The position numbers and the translations under genes are program-made. The notes under the pieces were generated by a model. The model had not been told where the DNA came from and searched no databases. It was given only the letters and a program-made list of their open reading frames with translations. From Astrocystis sublimbata (taxonomy: Eukaryota; Ascomycota; Sordariomycetes; Xylariales; Xylariaceae): a DNA stretch of 64,000 nucleotides. The DNA lies in assembly GCA_022453515.1 (NCBI GenBank), contig JAJNNY010000043.1:186001-250000 (forward strand), read 5' to 3'. Positions 35,467 to 45,764 of this stretch are shown here, in pieces. Position 1 is the stretch's first letter. Every line of letters begins with the position of its first letter.

Positions 35467-36906
35467 TTACATGACGACACCAGAGTTGCTAGCAATACGC
35501 TGTGACATGTGTCAATTGATGTACAATATCAGAACTAAGGAAGGGATAACTCACGGGCCATAACTCAGCAGCCTCCTTACCGACGGGTCCAGTGATGGCG
35601 GAACCCTTCATCTCACCCTTGGGGTTGACGATCTAGATTGAGATGTAGTTAGCATTATGAACTCGTGCATCTATATGAGAAATCCGTGCTAATGCCCTTC
35701 TCAATCTGATAGCTGGCCGAAGGGATGGTGGGGATGGGATTATCAGGCGTGACTTACGACACCGGCGTTGTCCTCGAAGTAAAGGAAGACACCGTCAGTT
35801 CGCTTCCAGGGCTTGGACTGGCGGACGATGACGGCAGGGTGGACCTTCTTGCGGAGCTCGGGCTTTCCCTTCTTGACGGTGGCCATGACCATGTCACCGA
35901 CACCACCAGCGGGCAGTCTGTTGAGTCTGGCACCGATACCCTTGACCGAGATGATGTAGAGGTTACGGGCACCGCTGTTGTCGCAGCAGTTCATGATGGC
36001 ACCGCTGGAGACGGGTTAGTTAGCTGTCGTGACTCATCGTCCTGCCAAACGCTACGATTTGGGGTTTCCGACTTGGTGATGGAGACCGGGGGTGCTTACA
36101 CAGGCAGAGCGAGTGTCATCTTCAGCTTGCCACTGTAGAGACAACAGTCAGTAATTGTTTGAAATATATTTTTCCAGTTGATGCGAATCCCGAGAAGGCT
36201 AAAGCGGAAGAAGGTTGGATTTCAAGTATGTTTCGGGGTAATGATAGCTCCAGGTTAGATTTTTGTAAACGACGACTGATCGGAGAGGTGTCGGTGTGCA
36301 AAGCCCGCGGTTGCTATCGACGGCACGATTGACGAAGAGTGAGCAAGGCTATCGAGATCTCGAAGGTTGCATTTCATTTCGTTCGGAAGCCGTCCACCCT
36401 CCTAGCCAGTCGGTGCCGTGCGGGTGGTTCGTATCTAGGAATTCGTTGTAGTCGTAGAGCGCAGGGATTCGAATGGTCGTTTACAGATTTTCGCAAGCCG
36501 TCCTTCGTCGAGTTGGAAGAGTGTGAGAAGTTTGTACATACCCAGGGGCACCACGCCTAGAATAGTACGATGTCAGTCACCTCGTTCTTGCAGCCAGAGT
36601 TTCGTTGTCCAGCTCTAGTCAATCCTCGCAGCCAAGCCAGTCCATTCCCAAGTCACAGCTTTCTCATAACACGGTTGAGAGTAGCTGCTGCGCATGAGCC
36701 GATAGTGCAATTCTGCACTGTCTCGTATCTCCTCCTCTTGTCCTCTTTTGCTCCGAATGGGGGCACCAGCATCTGGACTGAGCCCCGCCATCTCCCTTCA
36801 TCGTGCTTCCCCTCCACCTCTTGCGCTGGCTGCGAGAAATGGCCCGAAATTGACATTGGCGGTTGATGGATGCACGGAGCAGGCGCACTTACGATAACTT
36901 GGCCAT
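35467..36906 (-). CDS. RPL23: 60S ribosomal protein uL14 (L23)
   Basis: Component of the large ribosomal subunit near the factor-binding and intersubunit surface. The 139-aa product is highly conserved. I read six exons, 36906-36893 (14 nt), 36556-36542 (15 nt), 36132-36100 (33 nt), 36004-35758, 35632-35555 and 35499-35467 (33 nt). The N-terminus is [20 protein letters not shown], followed by [65 protein letters not shown] and the end [10 protein letters not shown]. Phases agree throughout, the total is exactly 140 codons, and the length matches the family. Introns 1 (336 nt) and 2 (409 nt) are large and front-loaded, as in many fungal ribosomal protein genes. The 15-nt second exon is a true microexon: without it the frame and the family N-terminus fail. 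Confidence is very high for identity, slightly lower for the exact first two exons. Confidence 0.95.
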
Positions 36907-37734
36907 TGTAGTAGTGGGTTATGGGGTATTGTCGAGACGGTGTGGTGTTGCTGGCGGAAAGATTTGCGAGTTGGCGATGACACTGCTGCAGAGTTCTAGG
37001 GTATCGTGCACTTGGGAGCCGAGCGAGCGTGCGTGTGTGCGAAATTCCACCGACCCATAATTTTGCTTAGCCGACTTGGGGGAACTGACTTAGTGGGCGG
37101 AAGGGGTGGAGGGCGTCACGTGGGGTCTGTTATCGATAGCACCGCAGGATAAGCCAGCATCCATCACCGAGCAGGCTGAGGTGACTCGGATAGGGAGAAA
37201 TCACAGTACCCTCTGCTCAGCACGCCTAGCCCACACAGTAGAACTTCTCCTATCAGGTCCATTAGGTACCGTTGCACGAAATATAAAGTTTGAGCTAGGT
37301 GGATAAATATTATATTGATAAACTAACAAAACAAGCCGGTGAAACAATTGATGCTTGAATTGCGTGGTCATCTCTCCGGCAGCTACACTTCGTGTTAATA
37401 GTACATACTTCCTAGGTAGGTAGTTAGTACTTAGACTGGAATTCTCCCCCAACTCCTTAAAACAGCTCCCAGCAACCAACCTATGATCATAAAACCAAAA
37501 TTCGAAAAGTGGTATCTGCTGGAATAGACAGGTTTATACAATCGTATGATGCCTCAGCCGACATGTACGCCCCCATTTCTTCTTTATGCCAGGTCCGGAA
37601 CGCCTTTCGCTCTGACTCAATATACATGCAAACTCCATCAGAATCAACTGCCCGCTTCTCCAAGCCCACCTATGCCTTATAGAACACCCCGCTGAAGAGC
37701 ATCACCATGAGTATCGCAATCTTTATCGTGTGCG
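36907..37734. other. Intergenic, uL14 promoter and RPD3 3' flank
   Basis: Contains the promoter of the uL14 gene at its left end and, to the right, the 3' flank of the RPD3 gene, which is on the same strand. A CCTAGGTAGGTAGTTAGTAC motif lies at about 37411-37430. No supported gene. Confidence 0.5.
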
Positions 37735-40026
37735 TTAGCTGCTGTCAGCCGCATCTTTAGCTGTCTCAGGTGCCTCCGTCGTTGGGGGTACTTCTGTTGT
37801 CTTTCCAGCCTTGTCCTTGTCCACCTTGTCCGCTTCATCGCGTTTCTGGTCCGATTCCGATGTCGTGGGAGCCTCTTCCATATCGACGTCTCCATCTCCG
37901 TCTTTCTTGGGCTCTTCAGATAACTTTTTAGCTTCAGGCTCTGCACCTTCTCTCTTCTCTGCTTCCTTTTCTGGCAGTTTGGAGTCTGGTTCAGTGTCTT
38001 GCATAACCTCGTCACCATCTTTGGGGGGCTGGGAGTCTTTCTCCGTAGTTTGCCGAGTGGGTGGCGCGGCGTTCTTGTCTTCGCTAGTAGCCTTGGCAGA
38101 TTTGGAAGCCTCCTGAGCGTCTGCTAGTAACTTCTCCTGCTCCGCGATACCCGCAACTTCAATCCCTTCGTCTGGCTTGCTCTCGGCTTCTTTAGAACCA
38201 GCAGTAGCTTCGTTAGAACCGACCGCAGCTTCCTGTGCATTCTCGTCCACATCCTTCATGACTACTTCATCAGTTTCCTTGGATTTGATGACATTCTCAG
38301 TCGTGCCGTTCGCAGGAGTTGCGACACCGCTGTCGACTTCCACATCTGAGTTGCGGTAATCCTGGAAATTGCGCCGGGAGCTCCCGTTGCGGTGCACGCC
38401 ATTTACCTTCTCCAACTCCTCGTTGTCACTCTCCTCGTACTCGTCATCTCGCTCTACCCGCTGCTCCCACTGACGTTGAGTCACGCGCACATCTTTGTTC
38501 TCGTCTTCATCCATATCATCTAATTCGGCGTCATCCTCATCAGTCATGGCTCCCAGTGACTGCCTTGGAACATCTTGCATCTGAACAGATGGCACATGTG
38601 CTGTTCTACGGAGGTTGTCGATTAGTTGATTTTTGATCTTTTCCAGATATTCGGGGTTGTTTGCGTTCTCCATGTTAGAGGACCGCACATCGAGTTCGTA
38701 GTCAGGGCCATAGTACTAAGCAGGCATTAGCTTCCGAACGGCAAACACACGAAAAAAGGAAGGGATCTGAATAGCTTACCTCATAGTATTCGTTAAAGGG
38801 AAGCGTTTGTTCCATGTGAGCATCCACCAGTAGACCTGTTTCAAAAGCCCACGTACGTGCCACGTTGCGCATAGTATAGCCACCACCACCAAGGACTAGG
38901 GTTGGTCGGTTGAAGCTCTTCACAAACTTGACACAGTTGGCATGGCCCCTCATACTCAGGTTAAAGCAGCCAAGGCGATCACCCGACAAGCTATCGCCGC
39001 CACATTGCAGCACAACAGCTTCGGGGTTGTAGAACTCCATAACACTGGCAATGACGGGCTCGAACACGGATTTGTAAGAAGCATCGTCTATGCCGTCGCG
39101 CAGGGGGAAGTTGACCGCGTAGTATTTCCCCGAGCCGATGCCAATATCTCGTAACTCGCCGGTACCTGGGAAGTACTCTCCGTATTTGTGGAAGGAAACG
39201 GTCATGACTCTATCGGTTGTATAAAAGGCTTCTTCGACGCCGTCACCGTGGTGGACGTCAATATCGATGTAGAGGACTCGTTTGTTAAATCGCAGAAGTT
39301 CGAGTATGCCGAGGACAATGTCTGACGCTGTGTGAGCTCCCAAGCCACAAGGCACTCGCAGGGTCGGGTCGGTGAGGGATGAGACATACCATTCACGTAG
39401 CAGAAGCCGCTAGCTTCGGATTTTTTCGCATGATGAAGTCCTCCGGCCCAGTTGACAGCCATGTCGCATTTCTGTCGGTTTAGTCTAGCAGCGCCTTCCA
39501 TGCTGCCGCCGGCACTGATGCCGCAGAACTCGAACAAGCCATCGAACACGGGGCAGTCGTCGCCGACGTTGAACTTGGTCTGCTCACGCTGGTAGTTCTC
39601 CATGTTCTCGGGGCTGACTTTTTGCAGGAAGTCGATGTATTCGTCGGTGTGGAATTGCGTCATCTCAAGTCGAGTGGCAGGCTTGGCTCGCTAAAGATGG
39701 GAGAACGATCGCGTCAGTATGCTAGCTGGCCATCTACGCGACACCATCCACAGACGGGGCTATCAATGAATCGATAGGCACACAGGGGAACTACGCATAG
39801 GTAGAACGGGGCGACATACATATATTTCCATTTTCTTGTATACGCCATAGTTCATGATCAAGCTGTGCGCCAGCCGGATCCGGTGCGGCTTCATAGGATG
39901 TCCAGCAACGTATGCGAAGTTACCGATGTCTGAATCGTAAAAATAGGCGACCTTTTTGGGAGAGGATGATCCTAAAGCGATGCCATTGCCGTTGGCAATA
40001 TCCACCGGTGCAGCGTGGGAAGCCAT
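37735..40026 (-). CDS. RPD3: Class I histone deacetylase RPD3 with long acidic tail
   Basis: Zinc-dependent lysine deacetylase of the Rpd3L/Rpd3S (Sin3) corepressor complexes. I read four exons, 40026-39820, 39690-39390, 39321-38780 and 38715-37735 (676 aa), with introns of 129, 68 and 64 nt. The catalytic domain covers about residues 25-400. It shows [10 protein letters not shown], the His pair in [10 protein letters not shown] (155-156), the zinc ligands in [11 protein letters not shown] (Asp191, His193), LQCGGDSL with the third Asp ligand, and [12 protein letters not shown] with the transition-state Tyr. After [11 protein letters not shown] a tail of about 290 residues is extremely rich in Glu, Asp and Lys. 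Filamentous fungal RPD3 proteins are known for a C-terminal extension missing in yeast, and a motif in the Aspergillus RpdA tail is essential. The promoter is shared with APC11 across 405 bp. Confidence 0.97.
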
Positions 40027-40431
40027 CGTGGGAGGCTGTTATTCCTTGCGTTGCTTGCTTGGGAGGAAGAGACGCGAAATGATGGAGCTGGCCAGGTGCA
40101 GCGATGGCGCTGGAGAGCAGAGCGACTGTGATGAAGGGGGCCGGGCTTATCGATAGGTACCTACGCGCTACCTACCTTAGCTGACCTAATGGGCTACTGT
40201 AAGGTACCAGCTGGCTCATGGTTGAGGTTACCTTACCCATTACCTACGTAAGTACCTATGCCTCTCTAAGTGCCCCCTACTTCCCGCCCCTGCGATCTAC
40301 ATAAATCTAAACAACCATCCTCCCTCAGACGAGCTCACAACAAAAGCGGCCCAGTTCATCCTACGATAATGCTATGAAAACTCAGGTCCTCACTCTTTGA
40401 TCGGAGCATATCACGTCCACCCACATCCGCC
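40027..40431. promoter_or_regulatory. Bidirectional promoter between RPD3 and APC11
   Basis: Only 405 bp separate the two start codons, which face away from each other. The segment holds several GGTACC and TACCTACC-type motifs (about 40155-40185, 40203 and 40247-40258). Shared control is inferred from spacing; no transcription start is visible. Confidence 0.6.
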
Positions 40432-40957
40432 ATGAAGGTCAAGATCTTGAAGTGGAATGCTGTGGCCACTTGGCGCTGGGACCTGCCCGAAGACGATGTC
40501 TGTGGCATCTGCCAGGTGCACTTCGACGGCACGTGTCCCACCTGCAAATATCCCGGAGATGATTGCAGCCTCTGTGAGTCGGGCCCCTATCCCTCGGCCT
40601 GTGTGGTCTCGGTCATGGAAGCTGACCAGTCTTGTCCTACTCGCCAGTGTCGGGCAAGTGCGGTCACAACTTCCACATGGTCAGTGTCTGAGCACTGAAC
40701 ATACCTAAGGGATACAGCACAAGGCCTGACCGTGAGAGCAGCATTGTATCATGGAATGGATCAAGCAAGATGCGGCCAAGGGACAATGTCCTATGTGTAG
40801 GCAGAGTAAGTCTCCATGTCTGTTATCCAGCCGGAACCGATGCTAAAGGGGAACCATTACAGAGTTCGAGTGGAACGAAACAGGTGGTGGCCAGCAGGAA
40901 CAGTCGCTTCAGTCCGAAGTACATGATGCAGATAACCAAGAACCTGTAAATGCTTGA
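40432..40957 (+). CDS. APC11: Anaphase-promoting complex subunit 11 (RING-H2)
   Basis: Catalytic RING subunit of the APC/C ubiquitin ligase, which recruits the E2 and drives destruction of securin and mitotic cyclins. Four exons, 40432-40573, 40648-40679 (32 nt), 40742-40805 and 40863-40957, encode 110 aa. The N-terminus MKVKILKWNAVATWRWD is the conserved beta-strand that docks on the Apc2 cullin. It is followed by DDVCGICQVHFDGTCPTCKYPGDDC, then GKCGHNFHMHCIMEWI and GQCPMCRQKFEW, giving the full set of RING-H2 zinc ligands plus the extra Cys pair of the APC11 subfamily. Small internal exons are needed to restore GHNFHMHC and RQKFEW. A short acidic, Gln-rich tail follows the RING. Length is slightly above the usual 80-110 aa range end, and identity is certain. 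Confidence 0.96.
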
Positions 40958-42050
40958 GACGCTGTCCCCTGCGCCTATCGCTGTTCATGTTTGTGCTTAG
41001 TTGGTCTGGGCCAGGGACGGCGCCTTAGGTCATCTCCAAGCTGGAAACTCCTGTCAATGGTTTTTGTGCCGCATATGATATTCACAATGGATCACAGGTA
41101 AGATCCATGATTGCCTTCTTCACACTACATACGAGAACCTGACTGGATTCCTAGCTGTTGATAGAGCTCGCTGGTCTGAGCAGAGTAGCGTCTAGTATTG
41201 CCGTCATGCCGCAGCAACCGCCACAACATGGAGGGAGCTAGGGATGCAGAGTCTTAAAGTGTCGGGCCGGCTACCTTGAGGCTATCTATGTGGAATTGCT
41301 AGGTTGGGTGCGAATACCCCGTGAGAGGACTTGGACGTTCTTGACCTAAGGAGTCAGGTAGGCTAATCAACACACATTTATCTCCGCAACCTTCTTGCCC
41401 GATACGACGCACATATGTGGCTATCATTCAGAACCTATCCTACCTCTCTTGCACCTCTGGCTCGTCTGGGGCCTATCGTGCCCTCCTCGCCTCCCTATCG
41501 AATATTTGTTGATCTACCAACGAACGGCACCCAGCAAGGCGGATCTCCCTCCCTAGCACCCTGGGCCCTCCGCAAAAGCTCCCGCACTTAGCCCACGGGA
41601 CCAGATTTCAGGGTGAAGCACAGGCCTATGTACGTACCTCTACCTACCTGGGTATCTCCACCACCTGTACGGGCCGCGTCCCCTTGGCCCACTTGGGGAC
41701 ATCTCACTGGTCCCGACACTTTGCAGCTTGCCTGCAGCTAGCTAGATGCATCATGCAGCTATGAGCGTGCATGCCAGGCAGGTACCTAGGCCCCCTCGGC
41801 CCCTAGCATCCAACGTGTAGGTATCGACGGACGACCTGCAGCAAGTTGCCGTCAACCATCACTCATCACTCGTCCGTGTCATCACCACCACCACACTTGG
41901 GTGTGCTTCCTCACTGCCTAGCCTCGCTGCATCCACCGTCTAGGCTCCGATGATGTTTCCTCTATTCTCTCGCTCTGCTACCACCGCTGCCGTTCTGCCC
42001 CCCTTCGAGCCATCCATGCCCATGTCTACCATCTCCATCCAGCCTTCGAC
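40958..42050. other. Intergenic, with uORF-bearing leader at its right end
   Basis: APC11 3' flank followed by the promoter of the gene at 42051. A CCTACCTGGGTATC motif lies at about 41645. The last 100 bases carry an upstream reading frame (see 41950-42054). No other gene was recognised. Confidence 0.5.
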
Positions 42051-42054
42051 ATGA
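41950..42054 (+). promoter_or_regulatory. Upstream ORF overlapping the start codon of the next gene
   Basis: A 34-codon frame starts at tandem ATGs (41950 and 41953) and has two further in-frame ATGs at 42016 and 42022. Its TGA stop (42052-42054) overlaps the main ATG (42051-42053) as ATGA. This layout can favour coupled termination and reinitiation or repress the main frame. It matters only if the transcript begins upstream of 41950, which cannot be seen here. Confidence 0.5.
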
Positions 42055-42827
42055 CCGACTCAGCCGACAATCGGCCCTCGACAGCGGACCATCCCCTCGA
42101 CATCGAACGTCCGCGCACCCCTCCGCCCTTTGCCCCTGTCTTCACTCTTGTCAACAACGCAACCACAGGGACTACCCATCATCCACACGTCCGGTACATA
42201 TTCAGCGACGATGACCCCGACTTTCTGACCCAGGCTCTTGCCGACTGCGAGCACGCCGAAGCCCACCCATCCGAATCGGATCCTGCCCTCGCCGACCGAG
42301 CCATCATCTTGGATCTGGCTGCCGATGATCAGGGCGGATACAGCGTCGCCTGTGCATCCAGTCTCTCGCCTGCATGGGCCGTCGTAGACGCCCAGCTCAG
42401 CCACATCTCCCCCCCTTCGTCCGATGCAGGCCACGGCAACAACGACGGAGCCGCAGACGCCGAGAAGAGCCAGAACAAAAGTCATGCTCCAGATAGATTG
42501 ATGCTACGCATCGAAGGCGTCGAGACGAGCACGGCCACTTCCATCGAGATGCGGATGAGCAATGAGGCCAGTCGGCAACAACGCCCTGGTAGCAGCAGCG
42601 GGAGTGGGAGTGGACAGCGAGAGCGGGAGCGGGCTGGCGAAGGAGACAAATACGCAAACACGTTGGACGAGTTTGAGAAGCGCTTGGCGACGCTGCGGAA
42701 AGTGGTTAATGCGAGCGAGGATAGAAGGAAGATGCTGGCTGCCCAGACTCAGACGACAGACCACGAGAATGCACCGTCAGCACAGAACCTTGTCGCTGAG
42801 GACAAGACTTCAGTTCGGAATGCTTGA
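42051..42827 (+). CDS. Conserved fungal protein of unknown function, possibly Atg31-like
   Basis: Single exon of 258 aa. The N-terminal 45 residues are polar and Pro-rich. A probable small beta-rich domain covers about residues 28-120, with HPHVRYIFSDDDPDFL (45-59), RAIILDLAADDQGGY (83-97) and a VVDAQLSHIS end. The middle is disordered, rich in Ser, Gly and Arg. The C-terminus (about 198-232, YANTLDEFEKRLATLRKVVNASEDRRKML) looks like a coiled coil. I recognise the VRYIFSDDDP block as conserved in Sordariomycetes, without a named function. The order YIF-acidic patch, then a hydrophobic strand ending in an acidic turn, then a third strand recalls the N-terminal beta-sandwich of yeast autophagy protein Atg31. 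That resemblance is from memory and weak, so it is offered only as a hypothesis. The reading frame is real, judged by length and codon use. Confidence 0.75.
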   Translation: MTDSADNRPSTADHPLDIERPRTPPPFAPVFTLVNNATTGTTHHPHVRYIFSDDDPDFLTQALADCEHAEAHPSESDPALADRAIILDLAADDQGGYSVACASSLSPAWAVVDAQLSHISPPSSDAGHGNNDGAADAEKSQNKSHAPDRLMLRIEGVETSTATSIEMRMSNEASRQQRPGSSSGSGSGQRERERAGEGDKYANTLDEFEKRLATLRKVVNASEDRRKMLAAQTQTTDHENAPSAQNLVAEDKTSVRNA

Positions 42828-44423
42828 AGTGGCAGTGGCAGAACCAGATATCATCATACAAGGGCATGGCAAAACTAGAATTAAGTCACCAAAGACCTTG
42901 GATTAGGACGTTTGGTCCATTTGGGACCTAGAAGTGGCACACACATGCCTACTGGAGGGGCTATTGATGTGATGCGATACGATACAAGCGCAGCGAGCGA
43001 ACACATTATTAACTCTGGTGCATTACGGCTGTGATAGTCGATGCGGGGGACAAGAGGACCCAGCTCGTCGCGCGAATACGCGTCAACAAGACGACTAGAT
43101 GCCTTCCCGCAGGCCTCATGTTCCATCAACCTTCCATCCTTCCATATGTCCAACTTGCCATCGTCGTGGCCAGGGTGACCATGGCGATAACGATGATCGA
43201 GAGACAATCAGAGGTGAACCGGTTGGGCACAGTTCTAAGTTCGGGATCGGAACGAGATCACCTTATGTGAGGCTCTATGATTCAATCAATGAGCCTGCAT
43301 AGCAACACGGAGCATGCATTCAGATGTTAACTACCTAAGGAATGTCATGTGAAAAACAAATGAATTGTTTACATCCACGAGCCTTGGATCAACGTTCTGT
43401 TTAAACCCGTAACAACTATCATATGACAACCAACTACTGAGCCAAACTCTTGAGTGGATGATTCTGCCATCTTCGTCTCTTCACATGAGAGTTAGAATTA
43501 TATCTCACTTTAGTTGAAGTAGTAAAGCAGAGCAAAGGCCGAGCTGATACCGCATTCATAAATGGAATCTCCGTCGTAAACCCAACGGATATCTACAAAC
43601 AGACCTCTGTGGGAGACTGGGAAGACTCGTGGCAATTTCGGACTCAATGATTTTGTTTCTAGTTTTATTTGAGCGCCACAGAAAACACGCGCTCTTGGTG
43701 GAACTTTCACGAAAGTCCAGAGTCCAGCCATGGTAGTAGGTATTAGGTATTTAGGGGAACAAATAACAAATAACACAGCAACACCAAAGATGCAAGCGCA
43801 TATGACATGATAAAGAAAAGAGAATAGTAGAAGTCAAGAATATGTATTTCAAATTGACAACTCCGGAAGGATCTTTTTAAACAGCCTGACGCCCTTGAAA
43901 ATGCATCAAAGCCCTTCTTCTTCCCTTCCCCTTTTCCCTCTTACCTTTCTCCAAAAGGCTGACGAGGGAAAAAGAGCCGAGGTATGTAAGTTGGGCAGGT
44001 ACTGTGGTAAGTTACAGAGGCTTAACCAACACTAACACCATGAACTAGACTAGACAAAGTGGTTTACTAAACAGGCTTTCCAGATAATACGCCGAGAGCA
44101 CGATCCGGTTTCCATAGACTGGAACTAAGGGCATCGTTGGCATCGTAGGTAGGTACGAAGAGAACTCGAAGAGTATGTATGTGATTGGAGGAGTTGGCTG
44201 CTGGCGAGAGTTGGTCGGTTTACCCATTTGTATTGGGTGTGGGTATCATTAGAGTCAGTAAAACAGGGATGGGCGCTGCGCTTCGCTGTTGTTACTGCTG
44301 TTATTGCCATAATGGTAAGGTTGATTGCTCGCCTCATGCAAGCATATGCATTGTGTTTACAGCACAAACACGACGGGCGGGCAGGGCCCCTTTGGGCATT
44401 GCGTTGACATGGCCTGTCAACAC
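42828..44423. other. Convergent intergenic region
   Basis: Holds the 3' flanks of the gene ending at 42827 (+) and the syntaxin gene (-). A short ATG-initiated minus frame at about 43510-43731 (roughly 73 codons) has no recognisable features. Copy 2 of the dispersed repeat lies at 43342-43420, and a TAGGTAGGTACG motif near 44146-44157. Confidence 0.5.
43342..43420 (+). repeat. Dispersed degenerate repeat, copy 2
   Basis: Same-orientation partner of 34761-34838. The core AAATGAATTGTTTAC is identical, and several differences are transitions, with copy 1 the more AT-rich. Confidence 0.5.
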
Positions 44424-45764
44424 CTATGTCGTTGTGCTTGTGAGCCATCGCCTCGAGTTCGCATTGATTCTGGAGTTGATGTGCGAACTCAGGACCTGGG
44501 GGTTGGACTTGTTCGTTACCACAGAGCGCATGGCTAGCAGCTGCTCCAAGCTTCGCTTGGCGTTGCCCCCCTTGCCTCCTGGGGGGTTGATAGCGAAGTA
44601 GACGGCAATGATAATGACGATAACGGCAATAATACCGACTAAACAATTTGTTAGAGGAGAATGCAGGCTATGGGCCAAGCGGGATAGAACATACCAACGA
44701 TACCAAAGCAAATCCACTTCTTTTTCCGCGTAGCTCTGGCCGTGTTAACGGCTGTGCCAACTTCCACATTGCCCCTTTCCAAGTTGTCGACTACCTCCTC
44801 GCCCTTTTGCTCGATGTTGGCGATGGCGACGTCCTGTTGCATGACCAGCGTGTCCATGTCCTGGAACAGCTGTGCCAGCTCGATCATCTGCCGCTCGATC
44901 TTCTGCAGCTGGGCATGGCGATCTTGCACGGCGTTCAACACAGACTGTGCCTGGCCGCGGCGGTTGCTCTGCATCATGGCCTGCTGGAAGACTTGTCCAC
45001 CGGTCTGGTCCTCTACTGCAGCCTGGACCTCCTCTTCGCTGGCATCGGGACGCACGATTCTGTACTGACGCGCCATCTGTTCCTCGGCTCTCTTGCGGAA
45101 GGCTGACTCGACCTGCTGGTATGCGCGGATGGCATCCTTGAGCCGGCTGTCGACGCGCCGCACCTGTTGGCCGAACCTCTGTGTATTCTCGGGTTTGCTC
45201 TTCAATTGGCGGACGCGCTCGATGAGTGTCCTGTACTGGGCCATGGTCTCGGAGCTCAGACGGTCCAGCTGTCTGTTGGTGTTGCTCGAGGCGGAGTTGT
45301 CGGCGTCGTCGAGCGAGCGTTGCTGGAGCATCCTCAGCTGTTCCAGGTTGGCGTCGATGGAGTCGATACCGCGGTTGATGTCGGAGACCTCATCGAGGAC
45401 GGAATTGGGGTTTCTGTCCGAAAAGGGGTCTGCGTTCTGGGCTAGGGACGCCATCTCAACGTTGTTGGCTGTGGCGATGGTTAGTTCTCTAGGGCGCGAA
45501 CGCGTTGGTCTCGAGCAGCATTGCACAACTTACATCCGTAGTCGTCGTAGCCCTGGTTGCGCTGGCTCGGCCGCGAAGGCAAGCCACCTCCGTAGCCGCC
45601 CTGATTCGTGCCATTCCGGTCATCGAAGGGGTTTGGTTGCCCGCCGTACCTGTTACAGCCAATTGCAAGTCAGAGTGAGTTCATGTCGTGGCGGTGGCTC
45701 ACGCGAAACGGGAGAAAGAGCAGTCATTTGAGACTGGAGGTGGTGCATACCCGTACTGTGCCAT
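44424..45764 (-). CDS. Sso1/Sso2-type plasma membrane syntaxin (Qa-SNARE)
   Basis: t-SNARE that pairs with Sec9 and Snc-type partners to fuse secretory vesicles with the plasma membrane. I read four exons, 45764-45751 (14 nt), 45649-45534, 45468-44695 and 44638-44424 (372 aa), with all phases consistent. The N-terminus MAQYGYGGQPNPFDDRN is Gly/Tyr/Pro-rich. The Habc bundle starts near DEVSDINRGIDSIDANLEQL. The SNARE motif runs from about QKIERQMIELAQLFQDMDTLVMQQDVAIANIEQ to ARATRKKKW, followed by the membrane anchor CFGIVGIIAVIVIIIAVYFAI, completed by exon 4. Unusually, about 54 residues follow the anchor, whereas Sso-type syntaxins normally stop a few residues after it. An unseen intron in exon 4 is one explanation. 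Identity as a Qa-SNARE is firm; the last 45 residues are uncertain. Confidence 0.9.

Noticed and set aside
36455..36480. GGGATTCGAATGG resembling a reversed tRNA B-box
   Set aside because: It lies within intron 2 of the uL14 gene and has no cloverleaf partners.
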